From: Cysteiniphilum halobium
GTDB taxonomy: Bacteria > Pseudomonadota > Gammaproteobacteria > Francisellales > Francisellaceae
DNA: 47,296 bases
Reading direction: 5' to 3'
Assembly: GCF_003574425.1 (NCBI RefSeq)
Contig: NZ_QLIU01000003.1
Coordinates: 1-47,296, forward strand
The notes below the pieces were generated by a model, which saw only the letters and a list, made by a program, of their open reading frames with translations, was not told the origin of the DNA and did not search any database. How positions within the stretch are numbered: position 1 is the first letter of the stretch; every line of letters starts with the position of its first letter. The position numbers and the translations under genes are program-made. Positions 37,042 through 46,553 of this stretch are shown one piece after another.

Positions 37042-38424
37042 ATGCCTTTTGTGCCGCATACCGAGCGTGACATTAATGTGATGCTTTATACGATTGGAGC
37101 AAAAACAGTTGAAGACTTGTTTGATGAAATTCCTCAATCGATTAAGAGTAAAAGTCATTTAAACTTGGCAGATGGTTTAAATGAATGCCAAATGCATCGT
37201 TTGTTTAATGATAAGTGCGCTAAAAATATTCCACAAACCAACTTTATTGGTGCGGGCGCTTATCAGCATTACACGCCGGCGATTGTCACCGATGTGATTA
37301 GTCGTGGTGAGTTTTATACTTCATATACCCCATATCAGGCAGAAGCCTCACAAGGTACACTGCAAGTGATTTACGAATATCAAACGATGATCGCATCATT
37401 AACTGGCATGGATATTTCAAATGCGTCGATGTATGATGGCGCCACAGCTTTAGCTGAAAGCGTATTAATGGCAGTGCGTGCGAATAAGAAAATCAAGAGC
37501 AAGAAAGTGCTGATTACTGATGCAATTTTTCCGCAGTATGTTGATGTCATTAAGTCAATGACACATGCCCAAGGGGTTGAGCTTGAGTTTTTAACGCCAA
37601 ATCCAAGTATTGGTAAAACTGAAATTGATGATTTACCCGAGATTGAAGTAGGTGATTATGCCGCTGTTATCATGCCGCAAGTTAACTTTTATGGTCAGAT
37701 TACCGAGTTTGATGCAATAACCGATTGGGCACATGAAGCCTCTGTCATGGTTATAGGCCTTGTCAATCCGATGATATTAGGATTATTAAAAGCACCTGGG
37801 TATTGGGGGGAAGAGGAAGATGGTGCTGATATTGCTTGTGGAGATGGTCAAAGTTTAGGCTTACCACTAAGCGGAGGTGGTCCTTATTTTGGTTTTATTA
37901 CCACTAAAGAAGAGTTATCTCGTCAAATGCCAGGACGTATTGTTGGGCGCACGGTGGATGTCGATGGTAAAGAAGCCTTTTGCTTAACACTTCAAGCGCG
38001 TGAACAGCATATCAGACGTGCGAAAGCGACATCAAATATATGCTCAAATCAAGGCTTACTTGTAACAGCAGCAACGGTTTATATGACATTAATGGGTGCG
38101 ATTGGTTTAAAAGAAGTAGCATTACAATCACATCAAAACATACATCGATTGATAGAAAAATTATCAAAAATTGCCGGCGTCAAGGTGCGCTTTACACATA
38201 ACTATATGTATGAAATGGTATTGGACTTACCAATTTCAGCCAAAGAAGCTAAGACACTCGCAACTAAAGAGCATGTACAATTAGGTTATGATCTTGGTCA
38301 GTTTGATGATCAACAGGCAAATAGCTTATTGGTGTGTGTCACTGAAGTGCATAATGAAGCCGACTTAGATCGTTATGTTGAGGTATTAACAAAAGTTCTT
38401 GCAATGTGTGCAGCAGAGGTATAA
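37042..38424 (+). CDS. gcvPA: glycine dehydrogenase (decarboxylating) subunit 1
   Basis: The 460-residue N-terminal half of P protein begins MPFVPHTERDINVML and contains NFIGAGAYQHYTPAIV, the loop MYDGATALAES and the late REQHIRRAKATSNICSNQGL (all typical of gcvPA). With gcvPB it forms the PLP enzyme that decarboxylates glycine. AAGGAGCCTAT precedes the ATG. The split two-gene form is shared with Francisella and many Gram-positives. Confidence 0.97.
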   Translation: MPFVPHTERDINVMLYTIGAKTVEDLFDEIPQSIKSKSHLNLADGLNECQMHRLFNDKCAKNIPQTNFIGAGAYQHYTPAIVTDVISRGEFYTSYTPYQAEASQGTLQVIYEYQTMIASLTGMDISNASMYDGATALAESVLMAVRANKKIKSKKVLITDAIFPQYVDVIKSMTHAQGVELEFLTPNPSIGKTEIDDLPEIEVGDYAAVIMPQVNFYGQITEFDAITDWAHEASVMVIGLVNPMILGLLKAPGYWGEEEDGADIACGDGQSLGLPLSGGGPYFGFITTKEELSRQMPGRIVGRTVDVDGKEAFCLTLQAREQHIRRAKATSNICSNQGLLVTAATVYMTLMGAIGLKEVALQSHQNIHRLIEKLSKIAGVKVRFTHNYMYEMVLDLPISAKEAKTLATKEHVQLGYDLGQFDDQQANSLLVCVTEVHNEADLDRYVEVLTKVLAMCAAEV

Positions 38425-38427
38425 TCG

Positions 38428-39882
38428 ATGACAGTTAGTTTTGAAAAATCAGCAGAAAATCGTAGAGCAAATTCACAAAAATGGGCGGTTTCTGAAGCGA
38501 CTTATTTTGATCAAAAACATTTGCGTGATGACAAGCCTTTATTACCAGAATTAGGTGAGCTTGAAGTATTGCGTCATTTCACCAAGCTATCACAAAAGAA
38601 TTTCTCGATTGATACGCAGTTTTATCCATTGGGTTCATGTACGATGAAATACAATCCGCGTATTGCGTTAAAATGTGCGTTTAACCCGTCAGTGTTAAAT
38701 ATTCACCCATATCAAGATGAGCTAACACAACAAGGTCTTTTAGAGATGTTGTATGAGTTGCAGGAAATCTTAAGTGAAGTAACTGGCATGGATGGTGTAT
38801 CACTAGTGCCTTGTGCGGGCGCTCAAGGCGAGTTTGCTGGTGTTAAGATGATCAGAGCCTATCATATTGCCAATAATCAAGCGCATCGCAATGAAATTAT
38901 TGTGCCGGATGCCGCACATGGCACCAATCCAGCAACAGCGGTGATGGCAGGGTGCAAAGTTATTGAAATTCCAACATCACTGAAAACGGGGGATATTGAT
39001 ATTGAGGCTTTAAAGAAGGTTCTAGGACCTAATACGGCAGGGATTATGCTAACCAACCCATCAACGATGGGCGTATTTGAACGTGATATCGAACAGGTGG
39101 CTAAGCTTGTGCATGAGGCGGGTGGGCTTTTGTATTATGATGGTGCAAATTTAAATGCGATTATGGGTAAAGCTAAGCCGGGTAAGATGGGCTTTGATGT
39201 GATGCATATGAATGTCCACAAAACCTTTGCAACACCTCATGGTGGTGGTGGACCAGGAGGTGGGCCAATTGCTGTGAATAAACGCTTGTTACCATATTTG
39301 CCAGTGCCAACCATTGTTAAAGAAGGTGATATCTATCGCATCAAAGGTAAAGAGGTGATTCCGCAAACCATTGGTGCGATGCATGCCTTTATGGGGAATG
39401 TTGGCGTGTTGATTCGTGCTTATGTTTACCTTAAAACATTAGGTGGCAATGGTTTAACCAAAGCCTCAGAGATTGCTACGTTAAATGCTAACTATATGAT
39501 GGCACGTTTGAAGTTGGCAGGCTTTACCATTGCATTACCTAATCGTCGTGCGTCACATGAGTTTATTGTCTCATTAGCACCTGAGAAAAAAGCTTATGGT
39601 GTCAACGCCAATGATTTTGCTAAGCAGCTTTTAGATCACGACATGCATGCACCGACGATGTATTTTCCTTTATTGGTGTCGGAATGTTTATTGATTGAGC
39701 CGACTGAGACAGAAACACGTGAACAAATGGATGCGTTTGTCGATGCAATGATTAAAATTCGAGAGTTAGCGAGAACGAATCCTGAGAGGATGAAACAAGC
39801 ACCACTAACGCAACCGGTAAGACGCGTGGATGATGTCAAAGCCGTACGCGAGCTTGATGTTGTTTTTGGACAGTGCTGTTAG
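38428..39882 (+). CDS. gcvPB: glycine dehydrogenase (decarboxylating) subunit 2
   Basis: The 484-residue C-terminal half of P protein carries the PLP lysine in [19 protein letters not shown]. Other family segments are [25 protein letters not shown] and [11 protein letters not shown]. It starts 3 nt after the gcvPA stop, with its AGAGGT site inside gcvPA, so the two are translationally coupled. Confidence 0.97.
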   Translation: MTVSFEKSAENRRANSQKWAVSEATYFDQKHLRDDKPLLPELGELEVLRHFTKLSQKNFSIDTQFYPLGSCTMKYNPRIALKCAFNPSVLNIHPYQDELTQQGLLEMLYELQEILSEVTGMDGVSLVPCAGAQGEFAGVKMIRAYHIANNQAHRNEIIVPDAAHGTNPATAVMAGCKVIEIPTSLKTGDIDIEALKKVLGPNTAGIMLTNPSTMGVFERDIEQVAKLVHEAGGLLYYDGANLNAIMGKAKPGKMGFDVMHMNVHKTFATPHGGGGPGGGPIAVNKRLLPYLPVPTIVKEGDIYRIKGKEVIPQTIGAMHAFMGNVGVLIRAYVYLKTLGGNGLTKASEIATLNANYMMARLKLAGFTIALPNRRASHEFIVSLAPEKKAYGVNANDFAKQLLDHDMHAPTMYFPLLVSECLLIEPTETETREQMDAFVDAMIKIRELARTNPERMKQAPLTQPVRRVDDVKAVRELDVVFGQCC

Positions 39883-39887
39883 CAAAT

Positions 39888-39922
39888 TAGTGTATTTGGC
39901 TTCGACTTACGCTCAGCCAACG
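39888..39922 (+). repeat. hairpin repeat, copy 1 (35-bp direct repeat)
   Basis: This 35-bp unit is identical to 39967-40001. It contains a 25-nt hairpin (39896-39920) with stem TTGGCT/AGCCAA and loop TCGACTTACGCTC. It lies 5 bp after the gcvPB stop. Confidence 0.8.
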
Positions 39923-39966
39923 GGGTGAAGTCTTAGTTGAGTTTTATGGCTGCACTGTTAATGGAG

Positions 39967-40001
39967 TAGTGTATTTGGCTTCGACTTACGCTCAGCCAAC
40001 G
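39967..40001 (+). repeat. hairpin repeat, copy 2 (35-bp direct repeat)
   Basis: It is identical to 39888-39922, with its hairpin at 39975-39999. The repeat runs into GAGGA, which serves as the ribosome site of the GIY-YIG gene starting at 40014. The hairpin could therefore mask translation start. Confidence 0.8.
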
Positions 40002-40013
40002 AGGATTAAGCTT

Positions 40014-40289
40014 ATGCAAGCATTTGTTTATATACTTGAATGTAGTGATGGAAGTTATTACACAGGGAGCACTAAGAATGTTGAGCTTAGACTGTGGGAG
40101 CATCAAAATGGTCAAGGAGCAAATCATACACGTAAGCGTTTGCCAGTAAAGTTAGTATTTGTTGAACAATTTGATCGAATTGATGAGGCTTATGCTCGAG
40201 AAAAGCAAATTCAAGGCTGGAGTCGAAAGAAAAAAGAAGCCTTAATTCAAGGTGATTATAATCAGTTACATATATTATCGATTTGTTGA
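40014..40289 (+). CDS. GIY-YIG nuclease domain protein, UPF0213/YhbQ-like
   Basis: The 91-residue protein is a single GIY-YIG domain: FVYILECSDGSYYTGSTKNV has the YIL…YTG core, then R and EH in LRLWEHQNG. The late Glu is in AYAREKQIQGWSRKKKEAL. Key catalytic residues (Tyr, Arg, Glu) are present. Such solo domains are DNA-binding nucleases of unclear role. The ATG at 40014 has GAGGA 8 nt upstream; an earlier in-frame start would lie inside the hairpin repeat. It is flanked by two direct hairpin repeats upstream and one inverted repeat downstream. Confidence 0.85.
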   Translation: MQAFVYILECSDGSYYTGSTKNVELRLWEHQNGQGANHTRKRLPVKLVFVEQFDRIDEAYAREKQIQGWSRKKKEALIQGDYNQLHILSIC

Positions 40290-40364
40290 AATTCTAAATA
40301 AGAGCAAAAATTTACCAGAAGACCATTGATAGGGGTGTTCCACCTTCCTTGCCATATGGGCACG

Positions 40365-40389
40365 TTGCCTGAGCGTAAGTCGAAGGCAA
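40365..40389 (-). repeat. hairpin repeat, inverted copy 3
   Basis: On the minus strand the unit reads with stem TTGCCT/AGGCAA and the same 13-nt loop as copies 1 and 2. It differs from them at only two positions, 4 and 22 of 25, which pair with each other (G-C replaced by C-G). It lies 75 bp after the GIY-YIG gene and 8 bp before the DUF475 stop. Confidence 0.75.
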
Positions 40390-40397
40390 GCAGTAGA

Positions 40398-41414
40398 TTA
40401 TGTTGGGCGTTTATTAGCGATGTTTGAGTGGATAAATGCCACAATTATCAAACCAATTCCAACGGTTCCAGTTAACCATTCTGGCACATGTGTGTAGACT
40501 TTAATAAACATCACAATTGCCAAAAATCCAATTGCGTAATGTGCGCCATGCTCTAGATAGCGAAACTTGGTCAAAGTTTGATGCTCAACAAAGAAAATTG
40601 TCAAAGAGCGCACATACATTGCACCAATACCTAAACCAATCATAATAATAAAAATATTCGTTGAGATGGCAAATGCACCAATGACACCATCAAAGCTAAA
40701 AGAGGCATCTAACACCTCAAGATATAAAAAGCCCATAAAACCATTTTGCATGACTTTGCCAGCCATATTACTGCCAAAGGCGTGGTTTAATATGCCTAAA
40801 GCTTCATGCACCATTAAGCCCATTAAAAAGGCAAGTGCCAGTGTACCAGCTTGATTGCTATCTGCATTATAAATAATGATAAAGCCGATAATTAATGCAA
40901 AAATAATATAACCACCTGGATAGTGGCGAATCAGACTAATAAATTTATTTTTCTCAATTGCTGGGATCCAATGTAATTGATGTTTTTCAGCGACAAAAAA
41001 TTTCAAAAACACCATAATAAGAAAGCCGCCACCAAATGCACAAATCGTTGGAAAACCAAGCTCTAAGGCGTGTTGGTAAGCTATTGGATCCTTGGTGGCC
41101 AACTTAAAGACATCGATAAACGATAAGCTGGTTGTCACACTAACTAAAAGAATAGGAAAGATTAAACGCATACCAAATACGGCGATTGGTAAGCCGATCC
41201 AGATAAATATTTTTTGCCATTTTTTAGGCATTCTAGTAAGTACCTTGGCATTGACAACAGCGTTATCAAAACTTAATGAAATCTCTAAAAGAGCCAAAAC
41301 CAAAATCAGGTAAAGCGCATAGACTTTATGTGTTGGTTCAAGCATGACGGCAGCGATAATGCCAACAATCGTGATGAAAAAAGCACTATAAAAGTACTTA
41401 AGGTTTTGATGCAT
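40398..41414 (-). CDS. DUF475 integral membrane protein (TerC superfamily)
   Basis: The 338-residue membrane protein has about nine helices. It belongs to DUF475, related to TerC/YjbE. The paired acidic motifs EISLSFDNAVVNAKVL (about 45-60) and DASFSFDGVIGAFAIS (about 240) are typical and may bind a metal ion within the membrane. YjbE/TerC relatives export manganese or take part in tellurite phenotypes; the role here is unknown. AAGGGAT precedes the ATG. It follows ubiX at 11 bp. Confidence 0.85.
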   Translation of the reverse strand: MHQNLKYFYSAFFITIVGIIAAVMLEPTHKVYALYLILVLALLEISLSFDNAVVNAKVLTRMPKKWQKIFIWIGLPIAVFGMRLIFPILLVSVTTSLSFIDVFKLATKDPIAYQHALELGFPTICAFGGGFLIMVFLKFFVAEKHQLHWIPAIEKNKFISLIRHYPGGYIIFALIIGFIIIYNADSNQAGTLALAFLMGLMVHEALGILNHAFGSNMAGKVMQNGFMGFLYLEVLDASFSFDGVIGAFAISTNIFIIMIGLGIGAMYVRSLTIFFVEHQTLTKFRYLEHGAHYAIGFLAIVMFIKVYTHVPEWLTGTVGIGLIIVAFIHSNIANKRPT

Positions 41415-41425
41415 TTTTTATCCCT

Positions 41426-41992
41426 TTATCCTTGCCATTGTTTCATTTGTGGCAAATTTAGTCCAAAGACATCGAGTGTACGATAAACAAAGTCATCGAT
41501 GATGTCATCAAGTGTTTGTGGTTTGTGATAAAAAGCAGGCACAGGAGGCATAATAATAGCACCTGCTATTGTTGCTTTTTGCATGTTTTTAATGTGTATC
41601 AAACTAAAGGGTGTTTCTCTTAAGCAGATAATTAATTTACGTCGTTCTTTGAGTACAACATCAGCGGCACGTGCAATTAGCGAGTCTCCTATGCCGTTGG
41701 CAACTTCTGCAAGTGTTTTGGTTGAAGATGGGATGATGATCATGCCATCGGTTGGATAAGAACCACTGGCAATCTTAGCACCAATATCAGCATTAGCATA
41801 ACAAGTGTGTGCTAGAGTTTTGATCTCTTGTGAGCGATAGTTTGTCTCGTATTCACGTGTCATCTCAGCGGGTTTTGATATGATTAAATGGGTTTCAATG
41901 GCTTGTGCTTTTAGCACTTTAAGCATCCTTACTGCATATTCAATGCCGGTAGCGCCTGATAACGCAATAATGATTCGATTATGTTTCAGCAT
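41426..41992 (-). CDS. ubiX: flavin prenyltransferase UbiX
   Basis: The 188-residue enzyme makes prenylated FMN for UbiD. It has the N-terminal ALSGATGIEYAVRML, the SSTKTLAEVANGIGDSLIARAADV region (in part), ERRKLIICLRETPFSLIHI (dimethylallyl-phosphate site) and the late IIMPPVPAFYHKP. The partner ubiD is in the same strand cluster, separated by pcs. Confidence 0.95.
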   Translation of the reverse strand: MLKHNRIIIALSGATGIEYAVRMLKVLKAQAIETHLIISKPAEMTREYETNYRSQEIKTLAHTCYANADIGAKIASGSYPTDGMIIIPSSTKTLAEVANGIGDSLIARAADVVLKERRKLIICLRETPFSLIHIKNMQKATIAGAIIMPPVPAFYHKPQTLDDIIDDFVYRTLDVFGLNLPQMKQWQG

Positions 41993-42085
41993 GTGCTTTG
42001 AGGGTAAGAAGATATTTTAGATTGGCTGGGAGTATATATTACATGCGCGATATTTTATAGATTTTTTTGTAGGGCGAGCTTTTTG

Positions 42086-42111
42086 GTGACTTTTTTGCGG
42101 GAAAAAGTCAC
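42086..42111. repeat. perfect 10-bp hairpin between ubiX and pcs
   Basis: GTGACTTTTT and AAAAAGTCAC flank TGCGGG. No T tract follows on the coding (minus) strand, so it is not a standard terminator for pcs. A degenerate relative of the gcv palindromes (CACGCAGCGTAATCTGCACG, about 42122-42141) follows. Confidence 0.5.
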
Positions 42112-42163
42112 TGCTATCACTCACGCAGCGTAATCTGCACGGTTGATGGGTAATGATATACAG

Positions 42164-42919
42164 CTAGTGCAAAGGTTTTAAAGTACGATATAGGCTAAAT
42201 AGAAAATACACCAAAATATAACTAACAATTGCCCAGGTTAAAAGGGCATTTGATACTGGCCAAATAAGTGCTGATGCGATGGTTGCTGCTCCCCATATGA
42301 GCGTGTAGATAAACATCAATGAAATAATTGATTTACGCTTACTCAAATAATTCATGCGCGATGGGTAGATATATTTAATTGGTATAAAGGTTAAAATAGT
42401 CAAAGCTACAATAATAAGGAAGTTAGTGATTCCTGAAAACTGAAAATATATCAGGTAATAAATCGCGAGATTCCAATAACTAGGGAACCCTCTAAAGAAA
42501 TGGTCTTTGGTTTTGGCATCAATTTGACAAAACTGATAGCATGATGCCAGCATAATTAATATAAGCGAGAGTGTTTTAAAGCCATCAGGCACGACATCGG
42601 TGATATAAACCCACATCGCAGGGATAACCGCGTAATTGGTAAAATCAATAATATTATCTAATAGACCACCGTCTAAGGGGGCGAGTTTTTTAATATCGAC
42701 ACGACGCGCTAGGGTACCATCAGCTGCATCAATTAAAATGGCAATGACAACATACAAAAATGAGAGTTTAAGATAGTGAATATAATCCATATGATTGCCA
42801 AGAAATTTAGCAGCATAGGCTTGTGCTGAACTGGTTAATGCAAGAACCGAAAAAACAGCACCACTAGCGGTAAATAAGTGTACTAACCACGCGTAAATGC
42901 GCTGAAAAAAAATAGGCAT
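42164..42919 (-). CDS. pcs: phosphatidylcholine synthase
   Basis: The 251-residue membrane enzyme of the CDP-alcohol phosphatidyltransferase family condenses CDP-diacylglycerol with choline. The catalytic motif starts DAADGTLARR (D67-G68, A71-R72) and continues to PLDGGLLDNIIDFTNYAVIP, the form typical of bacterial Pcs rather than PgsA or PssA. About eight membrane helices. Choline is usually taken from the host or environment, so Pcs fits a host-associated lifestyle. It is 80 bp after ubiD. Confidence 0.88.
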   Translation of the reverse strand: MPIFFQRIYAWLVHLFTASGAVFSVLALTSSAQAYAAKFLGNHMDYIHYLKLSFLYVVIAILIDAADGTLARRVDIKKLAPLDGGLLDNIIDFTNYAVIPAMWVYITDVVPDGFKTLSLILIMLASCYQFCQIDAKTKDHFFRGFPSYWNLAIYYLIYFQFSGITNFLIIVALTILTFIPIKYIYPSRMNYLSKRKSIISLMFIYTLIWGAATIASALIWPVSNALLTWAIVSYILVYFLFSLYRTLKPLH

Positions 42920-42999
42920 AGGTTTTTAAAGTAAACTCAAAGTTTGCATAGGGTAGCAAAAAAAACTTAAGATAGAAAGTCGTAAAAAATGACAAATGA

Positions 43000-44472
43000 T
43001 CAAAGTGCTAAATCTGCCCAGATTGCATCAACTTTATCAATAACATCTTGGCGCATGGTAATAACCTCACCCCATTCTCGTGTCGTTTCACCGGGAAGTT
43101 TATTGGTGGCATCCAAGCCCATTTTTGAGCCTAAACTGGCAACTGGTGAGGCAAAATCCAAATAATCAATTGGTGTATTATCAATCAAGGTGGTATCTCT
43201 TGTCGGATCCATGCGTGTGGTAATTGCCCAGATCACATCTTCCCACGAGCGTGTATTGATATCATCATCAACAACAATCACGAATTTGGTATACATGAAT
43301 TGACGTAAAAAAGACCAAACACCCATCATTACGCGTTTAGCGTGTCCTGGGTATTGTTTCTTAATACTAACTACTGCTAAGCGGTATGAACAACCTTCAG
43401 GAGGTAGATAGAAATCAACAATCTCAGGAAATTGCTTTTGAATGATGGGAACAAAAATTTCATTAAAGGCAACACCTAAAATAGCGGGTTCATCCGGTGG
43501 GCGTCCGGTGTAGGTGCTGTGATAAATAGGGTTTTTACGATGCGTGATTTTCTCAACGGTGAATACGGGGAACTTTTCAACTTCATTATAATAACCCGTA
43601 TGATCACCAAAAGGGCCTTCTTCAGCAATATCATTGGGATAGATAAAGCCTTCAAGAATAATCTCAGCATGTGCTGGCACCATAATGTCTTCACCATGGA
43701 GTATTGATGGTGTCAGCTCCGTTTTTCTGCCACGCAATAATCCGGAAAAAGCATATTCAGAGAGCGTATCAGGAACAGGTGTCACCGCACCCAAAGTGGT
43801 CGCGGGATCTGCTCCTAATGCCACACATACCGGAAAAGGTCTTTGTGGATGCGCTTTGCACCATGCTTGATAATCAAGAGCACCACCGCGGTGATGGAGC
43901 CAGCGCATAATAAGGTGATTTTTACCAATGACTTGTTGGCGATAAATGCCTAAATTTAAACGTTCTTTACGAATGCTATTAGTAATTGTTAGACCCCAAG
44001 TAATAAGAGGGGATACATCTTTTGGCCAACAAGTTTGAATGGGCATTTGATGAAAATCAATATCCTCCTTATCAATAGTCACCTCGCGACAGGGTGCATG
44101 TTTGATTACTTTAGGTGACATTTTTAAGATCTGTTTTAAAATGGGCATTTTATCCCAGGCATCTTTAAGACCCTTTGGTGGCTCAGGTTCTTTTAAGTAA
44201 GCTAGAAGCTTGCCAATTTCGCGTAGTTGACTGACATCATTAGCACCAAGTGCTAATGCAATGCGTTTCTCAGTGCCAAATAAGTTGGTTAATACTGGCA
44301 TATCATGACTTTTGGGGTTTTCAAATAAAAGAGCTGGCCCTTTTTGATGAAGTACACGTGATGAGATCTCAGTCATTTCTAGAAAGGGAGACACTTCTTG
44401 TTTGATACGTTTAAGCTCACCAATTTCTTCCAAATAATCTAAAAATTCGCGTAAGTCTTTATAATTAAGCAT
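43000..44472 (-). CDS. ubiD: 3-octaprenyl-4-hydroxybenzoate decarboxylase UbiD
   Basis: The 490-residue prFMN-dependent decarboxylase acts in ubiquinone synthesis. Family features: [14 protein letters not shown], the prFMN/Mn region [21 protein letters not shown] (in part), [11 protein letters not shown] (Glu of the E-R-E network), and [17 protein letters not shown]. The length fits the family. It heads the ubiD-pcs-ubiX-DUF475 strand cluster. Confidence 0.96.
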   Translation of the reverse strand: MLNYKDLREFLDYLEEIGELKRIKQEVSPFLEMTEISSRVLHQKGPALLFENPKSHDMPVLTNLFGTEKRIALALGANDVSQLREIGKLLAYLKEPEPPKGLKDAWDKMPILKQILKMSPKVIKHAPCREVTIDKEDIDFHQMPIQTCWPKDVSPLITWGLTITNSIRKERLNLGIYRQQVIGKNHLIMRWLHHRGGALDYQAWCKAHPQRPFPVCVALGADPATTLGAVTPVPDTLSEYAFSGLLRGRKTELTPSILHGEDIMVPAHAEIILEGFIYPNDIAEEGPFGDHTGYYNEVEKFPVFTVEKITHRKNPIYHSTYTGRPPDEPAILGVAFNEIFVPIIQKQFPEIVDFYLPPEGCSYRLAVVSIKKQYPGHAKRVMMGVWSFLRQFMYTKFVIVVDDDINTRSWEDVIWAITTRMDPTRDTTLIDNTPIDYLDFASPVASLGSKMGLDATNKLPGETTREWGEVITMRQDVIDKVDAIWADLAL

Positions 44473-44920
44473 AAATGTCTTGTCGATTTATCTAAAGATG
44501 GCACTTATGGTAATGATTCAAGATGTAAAAAAGCAAGCTTAAGTCTTTGGTTTTTAAAACAGAGGAAGTCTTTTTGTTGGTTGGATAAAAACTGGATGTG
44601 TTTGCCCATAAAGAATATTGTCGGTCAGCCATACTAAGTAAGACTGAGAAATTGGTGTTGTTTGGTTGTTTTGATGATCCATTACTTTTTTATTCTGTGG
44701 TTAATACTTAGGTTTTTAAGAGTAAACCACAAGTAAATATGAATCTAAAATCAGAATTTATAATAACCTTATTAGCAATTTGATAACTCAGCATCAAAAA
44801 TAGAAAAATTAAAAAGATAAAAGTAAGAAATCAACGTTTTGTATTAGTGACTGCTTCATTTATCGAAATGATCAGGTTAGAATGTATCTTATTCAAAGTG
44901 TTGAATGAGTACTTTAAGCA
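44473..44920. other. 448-bp divergent gap between ubiD and fur
   Basis: No credible gene is present. An imperfect hairpin (TGTGGTTAATACTT with AAGAGTAAACCACA, about 44696-44732) lies near the middle. No convincing Fur box (GATAATGATAATCATTATC-like) was found upstream of fur. A promoter candidate lies near the fur end (next entry). Confidence 0.4.
44855..44883 (+). promoter_or_regulatory. candidate sigma70 promoter of fur
   Basis: TTCATT (44855-44860) and TAGAAT (44878-44883) are separated by 17 nt, 38 nt before the start codon. The -10 is one base off consensus; the -35 is poor. Confidence 0.35.
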
Positions 44921-45352
44921 ATGTCATTAGGGAAAGAGGATTTAAAACAGGCGGGATTAAAGATCACGCAACAAAGACTGAAAATATTGCGTATTTTTGA
45001 GGAGTCAGAGCAGCGTCATTTATCTGCTGACGATGTTTATAAAATTGTACAGCAAAATGAGGAAGATATTGGCATCGCAACAGTTTATCGTGTATTGGCA
45101 CAGTTTGAATCCGCAGGTCTTTTACAGCGCTTGAATCTTGGTCGTGAGCAGGCAGTATATGAGCTTGATTCGGATGATCATCACGATCATATGATTTGTG
45201 TTAAATGTCACAAGGTTGAGGAGTTTGTTGATCATGTTATTGAAGCCAGACAAATCAAGGCAGTAGAGGAGTTGGGTGGCAAGCTCGTTGAGCATAGCTC
45301 CGTGCTATATATCGAATGTAAGGATTGTTTAAATAAGCAAAAGAAAAAATGA
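44921..45352 (+). CDS. fur: ferric uptake regulator Fur
   Basis: The 143-residue repressor has the winged HTH (KITQQRLKILRIFEE…IGIATVYRVLAQFE), the His cluster DDHHDHMIC, and two Cys pairs CVKC and CKDC that form the structural zinc site. Fur represses iron-acquisition genes with Fe(II). Convergent with the pyrD-like gene (16-bp gap). Confidence 0.95.
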   Translation: MSLGKEDLKQAGLKITQQRLKILRIFEESEQRHLSADDVYKIVQQNEEDIGIATVYRVLAQFESAGLLQRLNLGREQAVYELDSDDHHDHMICVKCHKVEEFVDHVIEARQIKAVEELGGKLVEHSSVLYIECKDCLNKQKKK

Positions 45353-45368
45353 GGTAGTGGATAAAAGA

Positions 45369-46436
45369 TTATTGTATTGCTTGCATATTCTGCCACTGAT
45401 ATGCCAATAGTGGATTCCACATGGCTCCTGTTGCACTCATGGCGATATCAGCGCCTGCATTTAGGTAATCATCAATATCTTCAGGGCAAACAATGCCACC
45501 TACGCCACAAAGCGCAAAATCAAAGTGATTCTCTTTACGTATTTTATGAATACGCTTAGTCATTTCAAGTGACAAGTCTTTAATAATACTGCCGCAAATA
45601 CCACTATTTAAACGTCCTTCACCTGGGAGTGCTTGGCTATTATCTTTATTTCTTGCTTGCATTGAGATTGTATTAATTGCAGCAATACCATCAATAAATG
45701 GTGCATTAGCTTTGATAATATCGTGTGCCTTAGCTTCTTCTTTGATATAACCCATTTTTATCATTAATGGCACATCTTTGATTGCTTTTTTTACCGCTTT
45801 TGAGATAGTACTTGAAAGCTCAGCATCCTGATAAATACTGCCTTCTTTAGAGACGACATTAGGACACGAGTAATTAAGCTCAATTGCTTTAGCACCTGCT
45901 TCAACGGCTTTTTGTGCACAAAGAATAAAGTCATCAATAAAGTTGCGATGTGGTATAGGAGTGCCGACACATGAGACGATCATCAGCTGATCAGATGCCA
46001 TAAATGCATTGGCTTTAGCAATATCTTCTTGCCAGATTTCAATCGATTTACTCGGAATACCAAAAGAGTTAGTAATAGCAATTTCACGTGGCGTATGGGG
46101 GGCTTGATCGAAAGGATAAATGCTTTTACCAATATCATTGACAGTTAATTGCTTATGGCTATTAACCATTAAGCAGTTAGGTGTGGGATGGGCTTTACGT
46201 TCGATTGTACGCACGGTTTTATACACGGGTAGATCAAAACCTAATTTGGCATATAGCTTAATATATTCAGCATTAATCAAGGGGCCGGCCGGTACGCCAA
46301 TCGGTGAGTTTATTTGATAACCCCATAAGTTGATTGGTTTTAATTGAATACGTTGTGGGATGATAAAATCACACATCGGTCCATTGTTGTAATTATCATC
46401 GTAAGACTTATGAATATCGTAAGTTGGATGTAACAT
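45369..46436 (-). CDS. dihydroorotate dehydrogenase-like flavoprotein
   Basis: The 355-residue FMN TIM-barrel is related to class 1/2 dihydroorotate dehydrogenases and dihydropyrimidine dehydrogenase. The substrate loop ELNYSCPNVVSKEG carries a Cys as in class 1 enzymes. PIGVPAGPLINAEY near the N-terminus and CGVGGIVCPEDIDDYLNAGA (FMN phosphate region) also fit. The N-terminal 25 residues are unusual. The exact reaction is uncertain; pyrD is possible. Confidence 0.7.
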   Translation of the reverse strand: MLHPTYDIHKSYDDNYNNGPMCDFIIPQRIQLKPINLWGYQINSPIGVPAGPLINAEYIKLYAKLGFDLPVYKTVRTIERKAHPTPNCLMVNSHKQLTVNDIGKSIYPFDQAPHTPREIAITNSFGIPSKSIEIWQEDIAKANAFMASDQLMIVSCVGTPIPHRNFIDDFILCAQKAVEAGAKAIELNYSCPNVVSKEGSIYQDAELSSTISKAVKKAIKDVPLMIKMGYIKEEAKAHDIIKANAPFIDGIAAINTISMQARNKDNSQALPGEGRLNSGICGSIIKDLSLEMTKRIHKIRKENHFDFALCGVGGIVCPEDIDDYLNAGADIAMSATGAMWNPLLAYQWQNMQAIQ

Positions 46437-46553
46437 AGGTGCTTCAAACTAAGTTGATTTGCCACATGGTAGAGAAAAAAACAGTAAATGCAAAGTGATT
46501 TATCATTCTTAAGTTTTAGTTAATGCAAGTATGGTCCAAAATAGGGGAGTATT

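Noticed and set aside
39888-40001. CRISPR-like direct repeats
   Set aside because: There are only two direct copies, with a 44-bp interval and no array or cas genes; they fit hairpin repeats better.
44800-44920. Fur autoregulatory box before fur
   Set aside because: No segment resembles the 19-bp Fur consensus beyond a few AT-rich matches.
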